Shown here: in pieces, positions 1 through 7,675 of the stretch
Position numbering within the stretch: position 1 is the stretch's first letter
Layout: each line of letters starts with the position of its first letter
Assembly (NCBI GenBank): GCA_002428995.1
Contig: DIYJ01000009.1
Span: 186,001 to 250,000, forward strand
Source: Flavobacteriales bacterium UBA6057
GTDB lineage: Bacteria; Bacteroidota; Bacteroidia; Flavobacteriales_G; Salibacteraceae
Reading direction: 5' to 3'
Length of the DNA: 64,000 nucleotides
Position numbers and translations under genes: made by a program
Notes under the pieces: generated by a model
Told to the model about the DNA's origin: nothing
The model's database searches: none
Seen by the model: only the letters and a program-made list of their open reading frames with translations

Positions 1-209
1 TAAAACAACAGGTTTCCCTGGTTATCTGAGATAGAGGAGCAGCCTTCAAAAGTGGACAGTTGCCCTAAAGAGTTGGACACCGGATTCACGCTGTTAGGGA
101 AGTGAATACCGGCATTGATACCAAAATACCACCAATCGGCTTCGCTCTGCGCGCGCACCAGAATGGCGCTGATAAGGAAAACGAACAGGGTTGTGCTTCG
201 CAAGTACAT
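1..209 (-). CDS. N-terminus of a T9SS (type B-like) surface/secreted protein, partial
   Basis: Reading leftward from the ATG at 209-207 gives about 69 codons that run off the window edge. The start encodes a signal peptide (MYLRSTTLFVFLISAILVRA, cleavage before QSEAD). It is followed by WWYFGINAGIHF and then FEGCSSISDNQGNLLF. In the Bacteroidota the WYFG...AG.....EGC.SISD..GNLLF pattern is the conserved N-terminal module of large secreted proteins that usually end in a gliding-motility-associated (type B) sorting domain. The C-terminus is outside the window, so the sorting domain is inferred. The gene is divergent from the blaI-like gene at 393, with about 180 bp between them. Confidence 0.72.
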   Translation of the reverse strand, partial: MYLRSTTLFVFLISAILVRAQSEADWWYFGINAGIHFPNSVNPVSNSLGQLSTFEGCSSISDNQGNLLF

Positions 210-354
210 GTTAAGAGGGACGCTGATATGTGGTAAAGGTAGCCGCTTTAATCAAACATTTTCAAGGAATTAGCTCGACAAACGGTTTTGAGCTGCGTGT
301 AAAAGATGGATTACTGTCGATGAATCGATTTTCAAGATGTTAAAATTAACGACT

Positions 355-388
355 TAGTTATATAACTATGAATTTAGTTGTATCATTG
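355..388. promoter_or_regulatory. Candidate BlaI-type operator pair
   Basis: A perfect 14-bp palindrome, TAGTTATATAACTA, lies at 355-368, 24 bp before the blaI-like ATG. A second, degenerate copy (TAGTTGTATCATTG, 10 of 14 positions matching) begins 20 bp later at 375. BlaI/MecI/CopY-family dimers bind short AT-rich dyads in their own promoters, so autorepression of the blaI-M56 pair is the natural reading. Binding itself is inferred; the palindrome is directly visible. Confidence 0.6.
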
Positions 389-392
389 CTTC

Positions 393-788
393 ATGAAGGG
401 AAAATTGAAAGAGCTTACAAAAGCAGAGGAGCAGGTGATGCATCACCTGTGGGAACTGGACAAGGCATTTGTGAAAGACATTTTAGCGCGAATGCCTGAA
501 CCTAAACCTGCTTACAACACTGTCAGCACCATCGTGCGGATTTTGGAAGAGAAGGGTTTTGTTGCGCACAGAGCCTACGGCAAAACGCACGAATACTATC
601 CGTTGATCTCGAAAGAGGATTACAGTCGGTTTACAACTGGTAACCTGGTATCAAACTACTTCAACGGTTCGGCCAAAGACCTGGTTTCTTTTTTCGTTCG
701 CGAGCGAAAACTGGATGTCAGCGATCTGGACGAGATTCTGAAGGCGATGGAAAAAGGAGAGCAAAACCGCCCTCCATCCAAAGAATGA
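393..788 (+). CDS. BlaI/MecI/CopY-family transcriptional repressor
   Basis: A 131-residue winged-helix repressor. Typical family features are visible: LTKAEEQVMHHLWEL at residues 6-20, the recognition-helix segment AYNTVSTIVRILEEKGFV around residue 44, and the wing region HRAYGKTHEYYPL. The C-terminal half is the usual dimerisation region (YFNGSAKDLVSFF). I chose the ATG at 393; the reading frame extends to a TTG at 378, but that lies in the presumed operator. The gene precedes an M56 peptidase gene by 46 bp, the usual two-gene arrangement. Family members are relieved when the partner membrane protease triggers their cleavage. The signal is unknown here, and beta-lactams need not be the inducer. 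Confidence 0.9.
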   Translation: MKGKLKELTKAEEQVMHHLWELDKAFVKDILARMPEPKPAYNTVSTIVRILEEKGFVAHRAYGKTHEYYPLISKEDYSRFTTGNLVSNYFNGSAKDLVSFFVRERKLDVSDLDEILKAMEKGEQNRPPSKE

Positions 789-834
789 CCATCGCTGACT
801 CAACGCAAGTGTAACGACCTAAAACACGTTTAAC

Positions 835-2049
835 ATGACATACCTCATCACGGCAAACCTGGTTTTTACCGCTTTCTTTCTGTGGTACCTGTTGGTATTG
901 AAGCGGCTCACCTTTTTCTCGCTGAACCGCGGCTACCTTCTGTTCAGTTTGTTCTTTTCCCTTTTGGTTCCGCTGCTGGTGGTGGATTTGCAATGGTTTG
1001 GAGCGGATGCTATTCCGGTAGTAACGCTTCCCGAAATCGTTCTCCGACCAGATTCTGTTCCTGTGCTAAGGCCCGTGGTGGTGACAGCCGGGTGGGTGTA
1101 TGCGCTGGGCGCGACCCTTTTTGCCTTTATCGTGTTGCGCTCGCTTTGGAAGATCCAGCAGTTGACGAGGAGCGCGGAGGAGATGAAAGATCATACCTCT
1201 GAATACTTCGTGAACGATGGATATCACGCGTTCTCCTTTTTCCATCGCATTCAAATCGGACGTGATGTGAACGAGGAAATCCGTGACATGGTGCTTGAGC
1301 ATGAACTCGTGCACAGGCGGCAGTGGCACTCGTTGGACGTTCTATGTTTTGCGTTTGCTCGCATCGTTTGTTGGTTCAATCCCTTCATGCACATGGCAGC
1401 GCGAGAGGTGCAGCTCAATCATGAGTTTCTGGCCGATCGCGAAACTGTAGCGCGCTTTGGAACCGACTACCAGCATAGCCTGCTCAACCAGGCCTTGCAA
1501 ACACAGCTCTTTCCCCTCACCAATTCATTTTTCTCGAAATCAATCATTAAAAAACGCATAATCATGATGAATCAAAAAAGTACCAAAAGGTGGTCGCTGG
1601 CCGCCTACGCCCTGGTAATACCGCTGATTGCGGGAAGCCTGTGGCTCAACTCATGCAGTGAACAGGCCGGTTTGCCTGATGGACAACAAAAGGCCATGAA
1701 CCTCAGTGATGCTATGACCTCTCAAAAGACCGACTACAAAGCCGATGAGGTGGACGAGATTCCCTCTTTTGTGGGTGGTCAGGAGGCCTTGTTGGAATAT
1801 TTCCGGGCAGACTTCAAATACCCGGAAGTGTTGAAAGAGAACAACATTGAAGGACGCGTGGTAATCTCCTTCAACGTAGAGACAGATGGATCACTCACCG
1901 ATGTGAAGGCTTCGGAAAGCGATGACAAGCTGTTGGAGGCACCCGCAGTAGAATTTGTGAAAAAGATGCCCAAATGGAATCCTGGTCAAAAGGACGGCAA
2001 GGCTGTCAAGGTGGCGATGAAGCTTCCGCTTCAGTATACCATGAACTAG
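835..2049 (+). CDS. BlaR1/MecR1-like M56 membrane peptidase with C-terminal TonB domain
   Basis: A 404-residue membrane sensor-protease. Hydrophobic helices lie at about residues 3-22, 33-50 and 82-101. The zinc site is visible: HELVH (residues 156-160, HExxH) and the downstream ligand region LNHEFLAD (194-201). A further hydrophobic helix near 255-272 precedes a periplasmic tail. Residues about 310-404 (PSFVGGQEALLEYF... EGRVVISFNVETDGS ... PLQYTMN) match the TonB C-terminal fold. In the family the protease cleaves its partner BlaI repressor on receiving a signal. The TonB tail replaces the penicillin-binding sensor of classical BlaR1, so the stimulus is probably an envelope event; this is inference. 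The gene is co-directional with the upstream repressor. Confidence 0.88.
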   Translation: MTYLITANLVFTAFFLWYLLVLKRLTFFSLNRGYLLFSLFFSLLVPLLVVDLQWFGADAIPVVTLPEIVLRPDSVPVLRPVVVTAGWVYALGATLFAFIVLRSLWKIQQLTRSAEEMKDHTSEYFVNDGYHAFSFFHRIQIGRDVNEEIRDMVLEHELVHRRQWHSLDVLCFAFARIVCWFNPFMHMAAREVQLNHEFLADRETVARFGTDYQHSLLNQALQTQLFPLTNSFFSKSIIKKRIIMMNQKSTKRWSLAAYALVIPLIAGSLWLNSCSEQAGLPDGQQKAMNLSDAMTSQKTDYKADEVDEIPSFVGGQEALLEYFRADFKYPEVLKENNIEGRVVISFNVETDGSLTDVKASESDDKLLEAPAVEFVKKMPKWNPGQKDGKAVKVAMKLPLQYTMN

Positions 2050-2085
2050 GGCTGCATAAGTTATTCATTCTGTTTAGTTAGGCTG

Positions 2086-2150
2086 GAGGCTGTTTCGAGG
2101 TCAATGGACTGTTTCTGTGAAGGAATGGTCACACACCCAGAAACAGCCTC
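2086..2150 (+). terminator. Long-loop hairpin after the M56 gene, possible terminator
   Basis: GAGGCTGTTTC (2086-2096) and its exact reverse complement GAAACAGCCTC (2140-2150) enclose a 43-nt loop. The right arm is followed by TTTCATTTT. The 11-bp perfect stem and following T-rich run suggest termination or mRNA 3'-end protection. The loop is longer than in a classical intrinsic terminator, so confidence is moderate. A weaker relative (CTGTTTC/GAAACAG, 3992-3998 and 4030-4036) follows the next gene. Confidence 0.45.
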
Positions 2151-2213
2151 TTTCATTTTGCCGCTCAACACTTTCATCTTCCTGTTTTTTTCCGCAATCG
2201 CCTTCTTTGCAGC

Positions 2214-3989
2214 GTGAGAGATTATTATGAGCAGCGGCTGCAAGCGTTAGGCACAAGCCTGAAGGCCATGCAGCGACAGGATCGGAGCTATTCGTTGGCC
2301 AGACTGGGGATTGTTTTGGCTGCACTGGCAGCGGGTTATGTTTATTTCAGGCAAGATCAGTCCATCTGGTTGCTGCTTTCCATCACGCTCTTTGCTTTGT
2401 TCGCCTGGGTATTCAAGCGACACCTGAAGCTGCGCAAAAAGCTGGCGCTTGAGCGCAAAAGAGTAGAGGTGAACGAGGAAGAAGTGCAGGCATTCGACAA
2501 CGACTTTTCTGCCTTTGAGTCGGGAAGCACGTTCATTGATCCCTCGCATAGCTTCTCGAGCGACCTTGATCTATTTGGGCCTCGATCACTGTTTCAACGC
2601 CTGAACCGTACAACAACACAGCGCGGTTTAAATGCGCTGGCTCAGGCGTTTCGCATCAATGACATGGAGCAAACGGCTGATAAACAAGCAGCCATCAAGG
2701 AATTAGGGGAACTCAGCGAATGGAGAGAATTCTTTCGAGCGCACGGCAAGAGCTTTGAAGAAGACGCTGAACTGGACGCCAAACTCAAACGGTGGGCGGG
2801 AATCGCGCCTTCGAAGTCGGCTGTGCTCAAACCTTATGTGCTGTGGCCTCTAACCGTCCTTTTTTCACTGATTGCAGTTGTGGTGGCTGTGTTTGTGGGC
2901 CTGGCAGAACTGGATAAACTCCTCTGGCTGGCTGTATTCAACCTGGGGGTGTTCGGCTTATTCTCCAAAATGATTTTGAAGGAGCGTTCCATGGTGAACG
3001 ACCTCTCGAAAAGCATTGACGGTTACACCGCCATGATTGAGATGGTAGAGACCACCTCTTTTGAATCGGAGGTTTTAAGATCACTCCAGCAACGATTCAG
3101 CAGCGAAGGTGTAGCTGCAGGTGAGAAGTTGAAAAAGCTCAATTCCATCCTTGATCGCCTGGACTCGATGGACAACTTGGTGGTGCTCATCTTCTTGAAC
3201 GGAACCATTCTTTATCACCTGCATGCTCTGGTGGCTTTGTATGCCTGGAAGCGCCAATATGCCGGAGAAATTGCAGGTTGGATTGACACCCTGGGTGAGG
3301 TAGATCGATTGGTAAGCCTTGCAACATTCGCATTCAACCATCCCGATTTCGAATATCCCCAAGTAAATCAGGGAGCAGTTTTCAAGGCAGAGAACATCGG
3401 GCATCCCTTCCTCAACGCTCAGGATCGTGTCAGCAATTCCATCGCTTTTGATGGGTTTCGCCTGGTTATTCTCACAGGTTCGAACATGGCGGGTAAGAGC
3501 ACATTTTTGCGGACGCTTGGAGTGAACGTTTTGCTTGCTGGTCTTGGTGCTCCCGTTTGTGCAGAGTCCTTTCAATGTTCGCCTGTTCAGCTTTTGACAA
3601 GCATGAAACCCCAGGACTCGCTCGATGGCAATGAATCCTATTTCCAGGCAGAGGTGAAGCGACTTCGATCCCTGATGGATCAATTGGAGTCTGCACCCTT
3701 AAGTTTTGTGCTGCTGGATGAAATCTTGCGCGGAACCAATTCCAAAGACAAGCGCAATGGAACAAGAGCTTTTCTTGAAAAAATCAAGGACTTCAACCTG
3801 CTTGGAGTGATCGCCACACATGATGTGGAGATAGCGGAAATGACGGCTGAAGACCCCAAGACGTTCCGCAACCTTTTCTTCGAGTCTACCCTGAAAGAGG
3901 GAGAGCTGCACTTCGACTATCAGCTCCGTGAAGGCGTCTGTAATACTCCAAACGCCACCGATTTGATGAGAGCGAAGGGAATCATCTGA
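2214..3989 (+). CDS. Membrane-anchored MutS-related ATPase
   Basis: A 591-residue protein with a C-terminal MutS ABC-type ATPase. Walker A is LTGSNMAGKSTFLRTLG near residues 419-435. Walker B with the catalytic acid is FVLLDEILRGTNSKDK near 497-512, and IATHDVEIA follows. The N-terminal third lacks the mismatch-binding and connector domains of true MutS. It carries hydrophobic pairs near residues 38-66 and 205-250 instead, so the protein is probably membrane-bound. The start is GTG at 2214 (RDYYEQRLQALG follows); no better ATG exists upstream, and the family often begins with such a YxxRLxxL helix. Similar proteins are common in Bacteroidota and usually labelled MutS, but a role in mismatch repair is doubtful and the substrate is unknown. 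Confidence 0.82.
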   Translation: MRDYYEQRLQALGTSLKAMQRQDRSYSLARLGIVLAALAAGYVYFRQDQSIWLLLSITLFALFAWVFKRHLKLRKKLALERKRVEVNEEEVQAFDNDFSAFESGSTFIDPSHSFSSDLDLFGPRSLFQRLNRTTTQRGLNALAQAFRINDMEQTADKQAAIKELGELSEWREFFRAHGKSFEEDAELDAKLKRWAGIAPSKSAVLKPYVLWPLTVLFSLIAVVVAVFVGLAELDKLLWLAVFNLGVFGLFSKMILKERSMVNDLSKSIDGYTAMIEMVETTSFESEVLRSLQQRFSSEGVAAGEKLKKLNSILDRLDSMDNLVVLIFLNGTILYHLHALVALYAWKRQYAGEIAGWIDTLGEVDRLVSLATFAFNHPDFEYPQVNQGAVFKAENIGHPFLNAQDRVSNSIAFDGFRLVILTGSNMAGKSTFLRTLGVNVLLAGLGAPVCAESFQCSPVQLLTSMKPQDSLDGNESYFQAEVKRLRSLMDQLESAPLSFVLLDEILRGTNSKDKRNGTRAFLEKIKDFNLLGVIATHDVEIAEMTAEDPKTFRNLFFESTLKEGELHFDYQLREGVCNTPNATDLMRAKGII

Positions 3990-4067
3990 TGCTGTTTCGA
4001 TCTCTTCATACGGGATAGGCACCCTGCATGAAACAGAAACAGGGGGCTTAGCGTATCAAAACAATTC

Positions 4068-4075
4068 TAAATTTG
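4068..4075 (+). promoter_or_regulatory. Bacteroidota -7 box for the cytochrome/YceI operon
   Basis: TAAATTTG at 4068-4075 matches the TAnnTTTG consensus exactly. It lies about 30 bp upstream of the ATG choices of the first operon gene. A TTA-containing -33 candidate is about 20 bp upstream. The in-frame TTG at 4073 lies inside this box, which argues against it as a start codon. Confidence 0.5.
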
Positions 4076-4105
4076 CTTGACCTGCCCTTGATTATGCTCA
4101 AACCT

Positions 4106-4912
4106 ATGAAACGACAGCTTGCGACTGGATTGTTGCTTGCACTGGCACTTACAATGCTGAACCAGGCTTGTAAGCACGATCCTTTTGATCCCCCAGTTGT
4201 AGACAATCCAACGGATTCCACAGACACAACCGGCACAGATACTACCGATACTACAGGCATGGTAATGGATACCACGCTGACGCCTGCCGATACGATGGCC
4301 GTTGTAACCGGAGAGTGCGATCCAGACACGATCTACTTCAACCGTGATCTGATGCCGATTTTCCTGAACAATTGTGCGCTGGGAGGTTGCCACAATGCGT
4401 CTTCGGCATCTGCCGGAGTCATCATGGACAACTACCTCAACGTATTCAACACCACGTTGGTAAAGCCCGGAGATCCTGATAACTCAGAACTCTACACAGT
4501 GTTGATCGAAACCGATCCGGTGAAAAGAATGCCAAAACCGCCTTTCACTCCGTTGCTCACTCAGGAGATTGAGATGGTAAGGAACTGGATACTTCAGGGA
4601 GCCAATAATTTCAAGTGTACTACAGTGGACACGATGCCTCCACCGGCTTGTGATACGGCCAACATCAGCTACAACAACGATGTGATCCCCATCTTCAATT
4701 CTTACAACTGCATCAATTGCCATTCCGGTGGAAACACCGTGACGTTGAACACCTACGCAGGCACCAAAACGGCTGTAGACTCAGGGCGAATGGCTGGGGC
4801 GATCAACCATGAAAATGGTTTCCAATCCATGCCGCTCGGTGGTTCGATTATGGATTCCTGCGATTTAGCCAAGGTGAATGCCTGGATCGATGCAGGAGCA
4901 CCAAACAACTAA
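4106..4912 (+). CDS. c-type cytochrome-domain lipoprotein, two haem motifs
   Basis: About 268 residues. The signal peptide MKRQLATGLLLALALTM ends in a lipobox (LNQA followed by Cys), so this is an exported lipoprotein. A Thr/Asp-rich linker is followed by two cytochrome-c-like domains. The first has NNCALGGCHN (near residue 90), a CX4CH motif instead of canonical CXXCH, with a possible distal Met in RMPKPP. The second has NCINCHSGG (near 202), a canonical CXXCH, with SMPLGGS as distal Met region and the typical ending NAWIDAGAPNN. It is the first gene of a five-gene operon (gaps 4-9 nt). ATG 4106 or 4094 are both possible starts. A periplasmic electron-transfer role is inferred; the redox partner is unknown. 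Confidence 0.82.
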   Translation: MKRQLATGLLLALALTMLNQACKHDPFDPPVVDNPTDSTDTTGTDTTDTTGMVMDTTLTPADTMAVVTGECDPDTIYFNRDLMPIFLNNCALGGCHNASSASAGVIMDNYLNVFNTTLVKPGDPDNSELYTVLIETDPVKRMPKPPFTPLLTQEIEMVRNWILQGANNFKCTTVDTMPPPACDTANISYNNDVIPIFNSYNCINCHSGGNTVTLNTYAGTKTAVDSGRMAGAINHENGFQSMPLGGSIMDSCDLAKVNAWIDAGAPNN

Positions 4913-4916
4913 AAGA

Positions 4917-5285
4917 ATGAAGAGAACTTTGAGACCATACACTCTTGTCCTGCTCATCGCTGGAATCGTTTCCGGACTCTCAGGATGCTATTACGATAAT
5001 GAAGAGGAATTGTATCCGATGCCCGAAGAAGCATGCGGCCAGGAGGTGTCTTATGCAGCAGATGTAGAAAACATCATTCAAACGAACTGTGCAACACCGG
5101 GCTGCCATGTTCCCGGTACCGGCCGCGCTCCGTTGGTTACAGCTCAGGATGTGATACAGGCAGTGAACGATCGTGAATTGGACGACCGGGTAGAAAGCGG
5201 AAGCATGCCACCGTCAGGAGCCCTGCCCAGGGAACAGATCAACACCATCAGCTGCTGGATAGAACAAGGAGCCATTAACAACTAA
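4917..5285 (+). CDS. c-type cytochrome-domain lipoprotein, single CX4CH motif
   Basis: 122 residues from the ATG at 4917, 4 nt after the previous stop. The lipoprotein signal peptide ends LSG followed by Cys. The mature part resembles one cytochrome domain of its neighbour: SYAADVENIIQTNCATPGCH gives a CX4CH haem motif, GSMPPSGALP a distal Met candidate, and SCWIEQGAINN the same C-terminal signature. An upstream ATG at 4878 in the same frame overlaps the previous gene and would bury the signal peptide, so it was not used. It may be a half-size paralogue of the upstream diheme protein, acting in the same periplasmic chain. Confidence 0.82.
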   Translation: MKRTLRPYTLVLLIAGIVSGLSGCYYDNEEELYPMPEEACGQEVSYAADVENIIQTNCATPGCHVPGTGRAPLVTAQDVIQAVNDRELDDRVESGSMPPSGALPREQINTISCWIEQGAINN

Positions 5286-5293
5286 ACTACACC

Positions 5294-5728
5294 ATGAAAA
5301 AAGCACTAATTGCGATTGTTTTGCTTGGGCTGATAGCAGCTGGAGTTGGATTCTACATGTTCAATAAGGAACATGATGAAACAGCGGATATGAAAGCCGC
5401 TTTCAGTATGACAACCACTGCTGTGATTGACGAGTTTGTGGAAGACGAAGCGGCAGCAACGACCAAGTTCAACGATCAGATCATTGAAGTGAGCGGTCCG
5501 CTCATGGAATTGATGAAGGAGAACGGCATGGTGGTTGGCTTGAAATTGGGAGAAGATGACCTTTCCGTAGTGAATTGCAGCATGCAAAATCCCATAGATC
5601 CAGCTGAATTGAATATTGCTGAAGGCCAGTCTGTGAAGATCAAAGGCGTTTGCTCTGGATTCAACTCTTCGGACATGTTGCCCGGAGGTGACGTGGAACT
5701 AAAGCGATGCACCCTAGTAACTGAATAA
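5294..5728 (+). CDS. OB-fold (tRNA_anti-like) periplasmic protein
   Basis: 144 residues with one N-terminal membrane helix (residues 3-22). The rest follows the tRNA_anti-like OB-fold pattern: FVEDEAAATTKFNDQIIEVSG, then GLKLGEDDLSVVNCSM, and EGQSVKIKGVCSGF ... VELKRCTL. Three cysteines remain in the periplasmic domain (VNCSM, GVCSG, KRCTL). Proteins of this type are common small envelope proteins in Bacteroidota with no defined reaction. It starts 8 nt after the second cytochrome gene and 9 nt before the yceI-like gene, so it is part of the same transcript. Confidence 0.82.
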   Translation: MKKALIAIVLLGLIAAGVGFYMFNKEHDETADMKAAFSMTTTAVIDEFVEDEAAATTKFNDQIIEVSGPLMELMKENGMVVGLKLGEDDLSVVNCSMQNPIDPAELNIAEGQSVKIKGVCSGFNSSDMLPGGDVELKRCTLVTE

Positions 5729-5737
5729 ACCACAACT

Positions 5738-6286
5738 ATGAAATACATTTCTACACTCACCCTGCTCCTGATCGTTTGCATGACCGGATGGTCGCAGAGC
5801 ACTTACTACACGAAGGCTGGCTACGTAAAGTTCTTTTCTTCCACGCCCGTGGAGAACATCGAGGCGGAGAATCAGAAGCTCACCGTGGTGTTGGACACTG
5901 AAAAAGGCAAGCTCGAATTTGCCGCGCTTATGAAGTCCTTTGAGTTTGAGAAGCCCTTGATGGAGGAGCACTTCAACGAGAACTACGTAGAATCAAATAC
6001 TTATCCCAAGGCCACTTTCAAGGGACAGATCAAGGACTACACCTCTATCGACAAGTCATCAGGAGATGTGACCGTAGTAGGTACCATGAAAATGCACGGG
6101 GTGGAGAAGGAGATCACCGCAAAAGGCACACTGAAGGAAACTGCTTCGGGGCAGTATCAACTGGACTCTAAGTTCATGATCAATCCAGAAGATTATGACA
6201 TTGAGATTCCCAACACCGTTCGTGATAACATTGCTGAGAACGTAGAAGTTACAGTGAAAGCTACGTTGGATCCACTAAAGAAGTAA
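5738..6286 (+). CDS. YceI-family periplasmic lipocalin-like protein
   Basis: 182 residues with a signal peptide (MKYISTLTLLLIVCMTGWSQ). YceI features are visible: the start strand YVKFFSSTPVENIEAEN, the central FEFEKPLMEEHFNENYVES and TYPKATFKG, then VGTMKMHGVEKEITAKG and the final VEVTVKATLDPLKK. The family folds as an eight-stranded beta-barrel that binds polyisoprenoid-like or other amphiphiles. In several phyla it travels with cytochromes or redox genes, which matches its place here behind two cytochrome-domain lipoproteins. The ligand is not predictable from the sequence. Confidence 0.92.
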   Translation: MKYISTLTLLLIVCMTGWSQSTYYTKAGYVKFFSSTPVENIEAENQKLTVVLDTEKGKLEFAALMKSFEFEKPLMEEHFNENYVESNTYPKATFKGQIKDYTSIDKSSGDVTVVGTMKMHGVEKEITAKGTLKETASGQYQLDSKFMINPEDYDIEIPNTVRDNIAENVEVTVKATLDPLKK

Positions 6287-6293
6287 GCCGACC

Positions 6294-7199
6294 ATGATCC
6301 TACGTTTTTTAATTGCTGTCTGCATTGGCTTCATGCCTGTGGCACTAGTGGCCCAAGACGATGAGGGCAGTCTGCTCGACCTGTTGGGAGAAGAGGAACC
6401 CACGCAGGAATTCGCCAAGGCAGGCTTCAAGACTACGCGCATCATCAACGGCCATTCATTTGAAATGAACAGCCATGGTGTGCTTGACTTTAAGATTTCC
6501 CACCGCTTTGGTCGTTTGAATGGAGGTGCCTATGAGCTCTTTGGACTTGATCAGGCCAACATTCGCATCGGGCTGGACTATGGACTTACCGATTGGCTGA
6601 ACATTGGGGTCGGCCGCACGAATGTGAATAAGACCTACGATGGTTTTGTGAAGCTCAAGTTCCTGCGTCAGCAAAAGGGAAAGAAGAACATTCCTATTTC
6701 CATGCTGCTGGTGTCAGACATGGCCATCAACAGTCTGGATGTTCCTGATCCGCCCACTGGTGAATACTTGTTTACGAACCGATTGAGCTACACCCATCAG
6801 TTGATCATCGGCCGTAAGTTCAGCGAGTCTTTTTCGCTGCAGGCGATGCCAACGCTGGTTCACCGAAACCTTGTGCCAACGCCTGACATTGAGAACGATG
6901 TCTTTGTGATTGGAGCAGGAGGAAGGCAGAAGATCACCAAGCGACTGGCCGTGAATGCCGAATACTACTACGTTCTGCCCGATCAGTTGGAGCCACGGTT
7001 CAAGAACTCCTTGTCCGTTGGTTTTGACATCGAAACAGGTGGTCACGTATTCCAGCTTCACCTGACCAATTCAAGAGGCATGGTAGAAAACCAATTCCTC
7101 ACAGAAACCACCGGTGTTTGGGGAGATGGGGACATTCACTTCGGATTCAACGTAAGCCGTGTGTTTACGGTACACCGCCCGAAGAAGAAGCACGATTAG
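6294..7199 (+). CDS. DUF5777-type outer-membrane beta-barrel protein
   Basis: 301 residues, 7 nt after the yceI-like gene and last in the operon. A signal peptide (ending VALVAQ) is followed by an acidic stretch and then alternating amphipathic strands typical of an outer-membrane barrel: VLDFKISHRFGRLNGG, NIRIGLDYGLTDWLNIGVG, LSVGFDIETGGHVFQLHLTNS, HFGFNVSRVFTV. The DFKISHRFG and HVFQLHLTN signatures fit the DUF5777 family, repeatedly found beside YceI and cytochrome proteins in Bacteroidota. It could be the outer-membrane partner of the cytochrome/YceI set; no function has been assigned to the family that I know of. A palindromic block follows the stop directly. Confidence 0.82.
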   Translation: MILRFLIAVCIGFMPVALVAQDDEGSLLDLLGEEEPTQEFAKAGFKTTRIINGHSFEMNSHGVLDFKISHRFGRLNGGAYELFGLDQANIRIGLDYGLTDWLNIGVGRTNVNKTYDGFVKLKFLRQQKGKKNIPISMLLVSDMAINSLDVPDPPTGEYLFTNRLSYTHQLIIGRKFSESFSLQAMPTLVHRNLVPTPDIENDVFVIGAGGRQKITKRLAVNAEYYYVLPDQLEPRFKNSLSVGFDIETGGHVFQLHLTNSRGMVENQFLTETTGVWGDGDIHFGFNVSRVFTVHRPKKKHD

Positions 7200-7675
7200 A
7201 TAATCAGATGATCAGATAATTAGACGATAAGATCATTGAATAATGGGTAGTTCCATTATCTGATCATCTCAAACGACCGTCCGCTTATTTATCCTGGAGA
7301 GCACGTTGAGATTAGATGATCAGAAAATCAGGTGATTAGATGATGAATTAAGGTAGAGCACGAAGCCGGCCTTTTTCTTTTTGTGGGCACCAGATCGAAG
7401 AGAAATTGCGCGTTGGCGTTGCGCAGCGATTTGGTGTTTGAAGGTCGCGTGAAACGCGATCGAGTTTAAATCGCGGCAAGCTGAAATTTCGATTTGCACT
7501 CTGGTCACAAAAAAATGACAGCCTTGACCTTTGCTCTACTTTGTGTCAAGACAAAGTAGAAGGAGTAAAAACCATTAACTCCATCAGTTCGATGGTCCAG
7601 GGTAAACCTGCGGAGGTCATTTCACCTAATTAACTAATGATCTAATCAACTGATCAACTCATCATCTGATTCACT
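7200..7675. repeat. Intergenic block of nested palindromes
   Basis: No credible gene lies in these 470 bp. The left edge holds degenerate GATGATCAGATAATTAG-type units; AGATGATCAGATAAT (7206-7220) has an exact inverted copy ATTATCTGATCATCT at 7255-7269. Similar units recur at about 7310-7350, and in inverted sense at about 7628-7675 (TGATCTAATCAACTGATCAAC). The middle has arms TTGTGGGCACCAG (near 7380) and CTGGTCACAA (near 7501), an imperfect inverted pair, and a perfect hairpin at 7535-7560. The overall symmetry looks like a non-autonomous intergenic repeat element rather than a promoter. The 62-residue minus-strand frame in it has no protein-like features. Confidence 0.6.
7535..7560. repeat. 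Perfect 10-bp hairpin inside the intergenic block
   Basis: TCTACTTTGT (7535-7544), a six-base loop GTCAAG, then ACAAAGTAGA (7551-7560). The stem is perfect. It is preceded by CAGCCTTGACC and followed by AGGAGTAAAA, with no T-run, so it is not a normal terminator. Very similar sequences recur between genes in Bacteroidota genomes in my recollection, which would make it part of a dispersed repeat family; this needs a search. Confidence 0.6.

Noticed and set aside
4073..4105. Earlier TTG start for the first cytochrome-domain gene
   Set aside because: It lies within a consensus -7 box and would place extra residues before an otherwise complete lipoprotein signal peptide.
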